Both the position numbers and the translations under genes were made by a program. Below the pieces are notes generated by a model. That model did no database searches and was not told where the DNA came from. It saw only the letters and a program-made list of their open reading frames with translations. A DNA stretch of 64,000 nucleotides from an uncultured Methanoregula sp. Its GTDB lineage: Archaea > Halobacteriota > Methanomicrobia > Methanomicrobiales > Methanospirillaceae. The stretch spans positions 930,001-994,000 of the forward strand of contig NZ_OY787453.1 of the NCBI RefSeq assembly GCF_963678795.1. The letters are read 5' to 3'. Shown piece after piece: positions 58,309 through 64,000 of the stretch. Each line of letters begins with the position of its first letter. Positions within the stretch are counted from its first letter, which is position 1.

Positions 58309-58871
58309 ACTTCATTAACAACCTGGCCCATCCCCATGTACAATGCCAGGGCACCGGCGATAAGTCCCATAATTCCACCGGCAGTGAGGATCAGGGGGTT
58401 TCCGGTTAACTGGGCTGCAACGAGCAGGACCCCCAGGAGAACCACTGCTGCAAGGGTGACCTGGAGGAGTCTGTGCATTCTTAAGGTACAGATAAAGAGC
58501 CCGAAGGCAAAAATGCCCCACAGTGCAAGGAATGCTGCAAGATCGACGGGTGTCGGACCCTTTGCGATGCCAAGAGCCGGCAACATGAGCATTGATGCAA
58601 ATGCAATCCAGAAACAGCCGAAACTCCCGAACGTTAACATCCCGAAACTGTTGTTCTTTTTCCATTCCATGATACCGACAATAATCTGGATTATCCCCCC
58701 GTAGAATATGGCCATGGCAAGGATAGGACTTGACAGGGCAATCACACCGGCATTGTGCAGGCTGAGCAGCATGGTGGTCATGCCGAATGAGCACAGTCCC
58801 AGGGGTGCAGGGTTGGCAGTGTTATCGTTCAGAAAAATATTGTTCCGGTTCTTCTCTTCAATGTGTTGCAT
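58281..58871 (-). CDS. satP: GPR1/FUN34/YaaH (SatP) family transporter
   Basis: 196 residues with six predicted TM helices. ANPAPLGLCSFGMTTMLLSLHNAG is the NPAPLGL signature of the acetate/succinate transporter (SatP/YaaH) family, and ALWGIFAFGLFIC adds a typical TM pattern. In methanogens it could move acetate or another small acid. The symbol is by family only. Upstream DNA has an operator-like repeat array (58894-59130). Confidence 0.85.
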   Translation of the reverse strand: MQHIEEKNRNNIFLNDNTANPAPLGLCSFGMTTMLLSLHNAGVIALSSPILAMAIFYGGIIQIIVGIMEWKKNNSFGMLTFGSFGCFWIAFASMLMLPALGIAKGPTPVDLAAFLALWGIFAFGLFICTLRMHRLLQVTLAAVVLLGVLLVAAQLTGNPLILTAGGIMGLIAGALALYMGMGQVVNEVYGSRVLPV

Positions 58872-59169
58872 GACATCATCTCAACAGGTAACTCTGGTGC
58901 AGTGAAATCGGGGCTGAAAGATAAACATCCTTGAAAACGCACCAGTCTATTAGAGTTGTGGTGCGTTGTATTAAAAAATTTGCATAAATTCCTTGCCCGA
59001 TTTTGAATAATTACACCTGAATTTTTAACCGTGGTCTTAATATTGCACCAGAGATGCAACAAGCAGGCGAACTACAAAATTTTCTGGTGCATATTCGGGA
59101 AAGGCCGGGTTGTTCGATTGTATGTGCACCTGCCAGAAACAGTTAATTGGCCGATGGTGAAAGGGCGGT
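58872..59169 (-). promoter_or_regulatory. satP upstream region with TGGTGC operator array
   Basis: 298 bp with repeated half-sites TGGTGC or GCACCA. One pair is AACGCACCA at 58936-58944 with TGGTGCGTT at 58959-58967 (perfect 9-bp arms, 14 bp apart). A second is TGCACCAGA at 59044-59052 with TCTGGTGCA at 59083-59091 (perfect 9-bp arms). Another half-site is at 58894-58902. A minus-strand AT box (TTTTTAATAC, ~58967-58977) puts the first pair at the likely transcription start. Confidence 0.6.
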
Positions 59170-60354
59170 TTATTCCGCCCTCAGGGCATCAATCGGATCC
59201 ATGTTCGACGCCCGCCAGGCAGGGTAAAGACCGGAGATAACACACACGATCACTCCTATCAGCATCCCTTCAGGGACATAGATTATGCTCTCGGGCAGGA
59301 AAAAATACGCAGTGCTGCCGATCATGGCCCCGACAACGGAGTACCCGATTACAAGACTGCATATCCCACCAAATACCGCCCCGATTATCCCAAGAATGAA
59401 CGCTTCATAGAGGAACATACGGCGAACCTCGCCTTTTTCCGTACCAATGGAAAGCAGGATCCCGATCTCCTGGATCCGTTCGTTGACGGACATCATCATT
59501 ACGTTGAAGATACTGACTGCTGCTACAACAAGGGAAATCGCCCCGATTGCAAGAATGAATGTGGTGATTGTTCCAAGGGTTGATGAGATGTTGGAAAGGC
59601 GGGAGCTGGCATCGGAGATCCTGATAACCTGGGTCCGCCGGTTGACCTTTTCATCGATTGCGGATTCCACATCGGGTATGGAATCAACGTTCTGCACGAT
59701 CACGTTCACCTGGTCATACAGGTCTTGATTGCCGAAGTGGGATGTATACCAGTCGTCCGAGACAATAATGGCATTGTCGGCAGAGACCCCGTCGGCCGTC
59801 ATTCCCCGGGCAGTGAGGATACCCGAGACGCGGACAACCGGGCGGGTGACCGATTTGTTATCCTCGCCGATCTTAAGACGGCTGCCGATCTTGATACCCA
59901 GATTTGTTGCAAGTGTTGATCCTATCAGGGCATCACTCTCGCCATTCAAACTGTCTCCTTCAGAAATAGTGAGAAATTTGGTTATGTCGTTGGGATCCAT
60001 CCCATAGATCGACCCGCGCCCGTTGGTTGATCCTACCGTGAAACGTGTACTGGACCGATGTATGGGTATAACGATATTATTTCCTGAAGCCTCTTTGATC
60101 TCGTTCAGCTGGGTCTTGTCAATCCCTGTTGAGGCTGTTGTCCCGGGGCTCATCCGGACGGCATCCGGAGTTATCGTGATAGTATTTGCGCTTGCTGAGA
60201 GTTGTTCTTTTACCTGGAGCTGCATGTTTGTCCCGAGCATTCCCATTGATGAGATGGCAACGACCCCGATAACTATGCCGATGGACGCGAGCAGCGACCG
60301 GAGAAAATTCAGCCGGACACTGCGGACCGAGAGATCGAAGAAGATATCTTTCAT
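59170..60354 (-). CDS. ABC transporter permease, MacB/FtsX type
   Basis: 394 residues. An N-terminal TM helix, a ~200-residue extracytoplasmic domain (with DPNDITKFLTISEGDSLNG and GSTLATNLGIKIGSRLKIG), then three TM helices carrying the FtsX/MacB_PCD core (ILLSIGTEKGEVRRMFLYEAFILGIIGAVFGGI). Partner of the ATPase encoded upstream, whose stop it overlaps by 4 bp. Such transporters move lipoproteins, peptides or antibiotics rather than nutrients. Likely couples with the COG1361 surface protein of the same operon. Confidence 0.9.
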   Translation of the reverse strand: MKDIFFDLSVRSVRLNFLRSLLASIGIVIGVVAISSMGMLGTNMQLQVKEQLSASANTITITPDAVRMSPGTTASTGIDKTQLNEIKEASGNNIVIPIHRSSTRFTVGSTNGRGSIYGMDPNDITKFLTISEGDSLNGESDALIGSTLATNLGIKIGSRLKIGEDNKSVTRPVVRVSGILTARGMTADGVSADNAIIVSDDWYTSHFGNQDLYDQVNVIVQNVDSIPDVESAIDEKVNRRTQVIRISDASSRLSNISSTLGTITTFILAIGAISLVVAAVSIFNVMMMSVNERIQEIGILLSIGTEKGEVRRMFLYEAFILGIIGAVFGGICSLVIGYSVVGAMIGSTAYFFLPESIIYVPEGMLIGVIVCVISGLYPAWRASNMDPIDALRAE

Positions 60355-61031
60355 GATTTCACGATCCTGCCATCCTCAAGTTCGATTGTGCGATGAGCGT
60401 ATTCGGCAATTTTCTGGTCGTGGGTCACGAGGATGACCGTCTTTCCCTCGCTGTGAAGCCCGACAAGGAGATCCATGATCTGGAGACCGGTCTTCCGGTC
60501 CAGGTTGCCGGTCGGTTCATCGCAGAGAAGGATCTTGGGCTCGTTGACGAGTGCCCGCGCAACTGCAACCCGCTGCTGCTGGCCACCAGATAACTGGTTG
60601 GGCCGGTGAGCACTCATGTCGCTGTCGAATCCCACGGATTTCAGGACATCGGCGGCTTTCCCGGAAGTATCCCGCTTTTTATATTTCAGGATAAGGGGAT
60701 ATTCCACATTCTCGTAAGCGGTGAGAAGGGGAATGAGGTAAAACTTCTGGAAAATATATCCAATGATATCGCGGCGCATGTGCGTGCGTTCAAGCGCGGT
60801 CATTGCCGACACGTCTCTGCCATCGATATACATTTTTCCTGATGTAGGAACATCGAGGATCCCGAGCTGGTTCATCATCGTGGATTTGCCGGAGCCCGAA
60901 GGCCCCATGATAGCAATAAATTCATTTTCCTTAATTTCGAGGGAGACATGGTCAAGTGCAATAAAATCGCCACTCTCCAGGTGATAGACTTTCGACACGT
61001 CGTCGAGCCGTATAAGGGGAGTGTCACTCAT
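60351..61031 (-). CDS. ABC transporter ATPase (LolD/MacB type)
   Basis: 226 residues. Walker [19 protein letters not shown], signature [34 protein letters not shown] (Q-loop/signature/Walker B) and the D-loop/H-loop that follows ([14 protein letters not shown]), all intact. The GNLD and LVTHD motifs are those of the LolD/MacB family. Overlaps the permease gene by 4 bp, so tightly coupled. Confidence 0.93.
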   Translation of the reverse strand: MSDTPLIRLDDVSKVYHLESGDFIALDHVSLEIKENEFIAIMGPSGSGKSTMMNQLGILDVPTSGKMYIDGRDVSAMTALERTHMRRDIIGYIFQKFYLIPLLTAYENVEYPLILKYKKRDTSGKAADVLKSVGFDSDMSAHRPNQLSGGQQQRVAVARALVNEPKILLCDEPTGNLDRKTGLQIMDLLVGLHSEGKTVILVTHDQKIAEYAHRTIELEDGRIVKS

Positions 61032-61043
61032 GGTCAGCCTGAT

Positions 61044-62396
61044 TTAGTCGCGCTTTAGTTTTTTCGCAACCCATTTCCGTTTTGTATACAGGACAATGGC
61101 GATTACGAGGATGATTACACCTGCAATAACCGGGTAGAACGATGCGATACCTCCGCCCCGTCCCCCGCCGATACCGAAGATGCTGTTACCACCACCGCCG
61201 CGGTACGAGGAACTCCCTGAGTTCTGGCCGGTTGTTGTGCTACCGGAACTCCCGCTACCGGAACCGGATGATCCGGTGGAGCCAAGACTCTGAGCTGACC
61301 GCAGATCAAAGTTTTTCGTGGAAGTGAATGAATTGCCATTAGCATCCTTCCATGTTATCACAAGGGGAATGGACGAGAGATCCGAACTGGCGAAGTTGAC
61401 TTCGAAACTGGCGAAGTCGTCGGCTGCAAGGGACCCGACTGCATACTCCGGGTAAGGCTCGACAGCCCGCGCCGGGGATCCGACCGTGACTATCAGGGCT
61501 TTTGCATCGGAGATTCCCGCATTGTTCACGTCACCGGTAAGTTTATACGATGACCCCTGTGATATCAGGGCAATGTTATTGACAATCGGTTTTGCCCCGG
61601 TCTTGTCTTCACCAATATTAATGGGGAGGATGAGATCCGTTGCATGGTTATTATCCCCGTTCTGGTAGGCGATATGGAACTTCACGGAAGAGTTCCCATG
61701 AGGGGTTATGGTAAAGGGAATCTCACTTGCACTTTCGGCATTTAATGAATAGATAAATTTCTGTGACGGGCTCACATCTGCATTGGTTCCGATTGGTGTT
61801 ATTTCGATACTGTCGATCAAGCCCTTTCTGGGATTGAAAATGCTCACGTTCACGGTACTGGCAGAATCCCGGGGAAATGCATCCGGTTTTTGCGAAATGC
61901 CGGTACGGATGTCCGTGGAGTCTATGGCCACTTTGATGGGGTACCGGATACTCCCTGCATCCCGTGAAGATACGCTGAACAAGGGGAAGTAAGTACCTTC
62001 AGGGGGTTCTGCAGTAACCAGGAACGTGTACGTCATCGTGTTCCCCGGCCCGAGGTAGATCATTCCACGGTAGGCATCCGGATTTTTAACGATAAAGTGG
62101 TCGTCCAGTAAATTCGCCTGTGAAAATGCTACGGATTGCGAGCCGGAATTTGTAATCTGGACGGTGATTGTTCCATCCTCATAAGGATAGAATGATTCAG
62201 GAAAGACGGTGACTGAACTCACGTATACTTGTGCCAGGGCATTTTCAGCCGAGAGTGTTGTCGACGTGCTTGTACTACTTGAACTGCTACTTGAACTTGC
62301 TGAACTGGTTGTGCTAGTAGAGGGAGTTGCAGCAGTTACCGCACACACCATGAACAGGAGTAAGAGGGTGCAGAGAATTCCGGCTCGTTTTTTCAT
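61044..62396 (-). CDS. COG1361-type surface-associated membrane protein
   Basis: About 450 residues from MKKRAGILCTLLLLFMVCAVTAA, after a GGAGG ribosome-binding site. Signal peptide (~1-22), a Ser/Thr-rich stretch (~23-55), three to four CARDB/COG1361-like beta domains (VYVSSVTVFPESFYPYEDGTITVQITNSGSQSVAFS...), a Gly-rich patch (SGSGSGSSGSTTTGQNS; GGGRGGGIAS) and a C-terminal TM with basic tail (VIAGVIILVIAIVLYTKRKWVAKK). First gene of the operon with the ABC ATPase and permease, as often seen in methanogens; probably the extracellular partner of the exporter. Confidence 0.85.
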   Translation of the reverse strand: MKKRAGILCTLLLLFMVCAVTAATPSTSTTSSASSSSSSSSTSTSTTLSAENALAQVYVSSVTVFPESFYPYEDGTITVQITNSGSQSVAFSQANLLDDHFIVKNPDAYRGMIYLGPGNTMTYTFLVTAEPPEGTYFPLFSVSSRDAGSIRYPIKVAIDSTDIRTGISQKPDAFPRDSASTVNVSIFNPRKGLIDSIEITPIGTNADVSPSQKFIYSLNAESASEIPFTITPHGNSSVKFHIAYQNGDNNHATDLILPINIGEDKTGAKPIVNNIALISQGSSYKLTGDVNNAGISDAKALIVTVGSPARAVEPYPEYAVGSLAADDFASFEVNFASSDLSSIPLVITWKDANGNSFTSTKNFDLRSAQSLGSTGSSGSGSGSSGSTTTGQNSGSSSYRGGGGNSIFGIGGGRGGGIASFYPVIAGVIILVIAIVLYTKRKWVAKKLKRD

Positions 62397-62803
62397 AATT
62401 CCTCCAAGAGTTCCCACGTTACGTGGGTTACGATATTTTTTAAATTTACAATTCTGTTTCTGGTTTATTCAGATTGTATGAACGCCGGCAAAATGCCGAT
62501 TTCAGGGTATGAGACAGATGGTTTCCCCCTAACAGAGGAAGGTACTGTTGTTCTGCGGACAGGTTCCTGCACCCTTTCGGATATTATTTTTAGGGGGGTC
62601 ACCCGCTGTTCAGGCCTGAGTCATTACGCCTGCGCAAGTAGTACAACCTGGTTACGCCATGTAATGTATATTTTACATTTTGTAATATAAACGTTGTGTT
62701 TATCTCATTATACCGCCAGAAAAAATACACACGACTCTATTACACAGATCATGCATCTGGTATATCCGGACATCCCCGGCATGATCTTAAACCTGCAGTG
62801 CAT
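62397..62803 (-). promoter_or_regulatory. Upstream region of the COG1361/ABC operon with a 7-1-7 palindrome
   Basis: 407 bp with no gene. At 62413-62427 lies a perfect palindrome, CCCACGT T ACGTGGG. A minus-strand AT-rich box (AAATTTAAAAAATAT, ~62433-62448) lies just upstream of it. The palindrome thus straddles the likely start site, between TATA and the GGAGG ribosome-binding site, and is a good operator candidate. A second AT-rich site at 62663-62690 (AATGTATATTTTACATT) resembles the site upstream of the DUF2178 gene. Confidence 0.6.
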
Positions 62804-63022
62804 TCAATCGATATCGATCGTCCGCACTTCGCTCTCGTAGTTGAAGACCTCTTCAATATTCACTTTGAAGTATCGGGAGATCTTGAAGGCAAGATCGAGT
62901 GACGGGACATATTTCCCTTTTTCAATCGCAAGAATGGTCTGCCGCGTGACGCCAATGGCCATAGCAAGATCTTCCTGCGTGAGATCATGCATTGCCCGGA
63001 ACACTTTGATCTTATTCTTCAT
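62804..63022 (-). CDS. XRE-family HTH regulator
   Basis: 72 residues from MKNKIKVFRAMHDLTQEDLAMAIGVTRQTILAIEKGKYVPSLDLAFKISRYF, the full XRE/Cro helix-turn-helix, then NIEEVFNYES. A longer frame to 63073 is out of family. Its start overlaps the DUF2178 stop by 11 bp, a pair often seen together in archaea; the DUF2178 protein is then probably its membrane-side partner. The likely operator is at 63487-63505. Confidence 0.88.
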   Translation of the reverse strand: MKNKIKVFRAMHDLTQEDLAMAIGVTRQTILAIEKGKYVPSLDLAFKISRYFKVNIEEVFNYESEVRTIDID

Positions 63023-63473
63023 CGGTCTCCCAATCCCCGTATTTTCTGGCATAATAGAACCTGAACCCGACATAGAGGAAAATCATCAGGCACAGGAGCC
63101 CCAGCTGGAAATATCCCATCATCCTGACGGGCATAATTTCCAGACCCAGGATGTCCTCAAAACGTTCGGAAATCCGTTGCCGCGGAAAGTGGGGGACGTA
63201 GAGCAGATTCATGACTGCCCCAATTGAAAAGGCACAAAATACCACCCAGAATACCTGGAATGTTCTCATGGCCGCCTGTTCAGTAATTTTTACGCTCCGC
63301 TCATCTTCGATCAGATCGGTGACTTTCTTCCGGGCAAGGTATATTACCACAATTCCAATGACGAACGCTACCTCGATCAGCAGCGCTTTATGGACCTCGA
63401 CAGAGTACCAGAAAATACCCAGCAGGACAAGCGCGATACAACCCACAAAAAGGTAGAACGTATTTTTCTTCAT
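63012..63473 (-). CDS. DUF2178 membrane protein
   Basis: 153 residues with four TM helices (FYLFVGCIALVLLGIFW; LIEVAFVIGIVVIYLA; FQVFWVVFCAFSIGAVMNL; YFQLGLLCLMIFLYVGF) and the DUF2178 linker KVTDLIEDERSVKITEQAA. Pairs with the downstream XRE regulator; such pairs are thought to sense or transmit a membrane signal, which here is unproven. Confidence 0.85.
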   Translation of the reverse strand: MKKNTFYLFVGCIALVLLGIFWYSVEVHKALLIEVAFVIGIVVIYLARKKVTDLIEDERSVKITEQAAMRTFQVFWVVFCAFSIGAVMNLLYVPHFPRQRISERFEDILGLEIMPVRMMGYFQLGLLCLMIFLYVGFRFYYARKYGDWETDEE

Positions 63474-63739
63474 GCAGTCACTTTGTCAAATGTTTTTGAC
63501 ATTTGGTAATATAATAGTGACTGTTTTTCAGGAAATCTGTTTGTTCACGGTTTGTTAAAAATATAAAAGAACGGAATCAGGCAGATCGGGAATGATACGG
63601 GTGTATTCCCACAGATTACTCTGCAAGTGTCGGGTCTCCTCCATGAAAAAGATCCGAAACAACCTGTCTGTCTCAAGCCATTCATGACGATATGGATATC
63701 CTATTATCCAAATAAGAAAAACCGTATACCACGAAACGT
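63474..63739 (-). promoter_or_regulatory. Promoter of the DUF2178/XRE pair with inverted repeats
   Basis: Short inverted repeat CAAATG (63487-63492) / CATTTG (63500-63505), nested between CAGTCAC (63476-63482) and GTGACTG (63517-63523), with a TATA-like TTATATTA on the minus strand at 63507-63514. Arms lie between TATA and the start codon (63473), which fits repression by the XRE protein (autoregulation). Outer-arm positions are approximate to a base or two. Confidence 0.6.
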
Positions 63740-64000
63740 ATGGAAAAGGGAACCATCGTGATCGGTCTTATCCAGATGGCTGTTGGCCAGGATATGGATG
63801 AGAACCGGAAAAAAGCAAAGGAACGTGTTGAAACTGCAATTGCAGCAGGAGCCAGGATTATCTGCCTCCCCGAATTGTACCGTTCGAGATACTTCCCTCA
63901 GCACGTTGGTAGTGACATATCCGCTATTGCAGAGACGATCCCCGGGGAATCCACAGATATTTTTTCAACCATTGCCCGCAGGCATGGCGTTGTCATTATT
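63740..64000 (+). CDS. Nitrilase/carbon-nitrogen hydrolase, N-terminal part (cut by window end)
   Basis: The first 87 residues of a nitrilase-superfamily hydrolase: MEKGTIVIGLIQMAVGQDMDENRKKAKERVETAIAAGARIICLPELYRSRYFPQ, with the catalytic Glu of the E-K-C triad in LPELYRSRYF. The pattern RYFPQ following this Glu is like N-carbamoylputrescine amidase/beta-ureidopropionase members. The rest, including the Lys and Cys, lies beyond the window. Confidence 0.85.
   Translation, partial: MEKGTIVIGLIQMAVGQDMDENRKKAKERVETAIAAGARIICLPELYRSRYFPQHVGSDISAIAETIPGESTDIFSTIARRHGVVII

Overview
This window is archaeal and almost certainly from a methanogen of the order Methanomicrobiales (Methanoregula-like; the genus is inference). 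Supporting markers are an archaeal DnaG primase, geranylgeranylglyceryl phosphate synthase (ether lipids), the Hef helicase/nuclease, archaeal GatCAB, Trm5, UPF0058, UPF0147, UPF0305/DUF2115 and p27-autoantigen-like zinc-ribbon proteins, COG1361 surface proteins, and TATA-box style upstream regions. Most of the window is housekeeping DNA of fairly high GC. Two AT-richer accessory stretches (about 9.7-12.7 kb and 28.8-32.9 kb) flank the defence locus.

Layout. 1-9 kb: an amidohydrolase end, then a long minus-strand run of TrmJ-type RNA methylase, GGGP synthase, topoisomerase I, gatB-gatA-gatC and a glutaminase-less asparagine-synthetase-like gene. 9-12.7 kb: accessory DNA with a structured repeat, a tiny membrane protein, a secreted repeat protein with a copper-site-deficient cupredoxin domain, and a ribbon-helix-helix protein. 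12.7-28.8 kb: a complete type I-E CRISPR-Cas locus, ordered dnaQ-like exonuclease, cas3, cse1, cse2, cas7e, cas5e, cas6e, cas1, cas2, leader, then a very large array of 104 essentially identical repeats and 103 spacers of 32 nt. 28.8-32.6 kb: a small mobile or viral-looking cassette with a coiled-coil-tailed tyrosine recombinase, followed by tRNA-Leu(UAA). 33-64 kb: mostly single-gene units: DJ-1/PfpI, YwbE, dihydroorotase, DnaG, alanine dehydrogenase family, DUF475, UPF0305, Hef, glycyl-tRNA synthetase, UPF0173, STAS protein, sulfite-reductase-like protein, methyltransferases, nitroreductase, GNAT, a SatP/YaaH transporter, an ABC transporter with a COG1361 protein, an XRE/DUF2178 pair, and the start of a nitrilase-family gene.

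How the parts work together. The defence island is the centrepiece. Cas1-Cas2 acquire spacers, Cas6e cuts the hairpin repeats, Cse1-Cse2-Cas7-Cas5-Cas6 form Cascade, and Cas3 destroys targets. A stand-alone DEDDh exonuclease sits at the head of the operon, where it could trim prespacers for a Cas2 that lacks a fused DnaQ domain. Four repeats differ only at position 29, as expected if that base comes from the protospacer-adjacent motif. Other new-looking items are a three-copy GC-rich two-hairpin repeat family (9.3, 39.8 and 46.4 kb), a palindromic repeat family around the Hef gene, an array of TGGTGC half-sites upstream of the SatP gene, operator-like palindromes at the COG1361/ABC and XRE/DUF2178 promoters, and an unlisted 50-residue zinc-ribbon gene at 57.3-57.5 kb.
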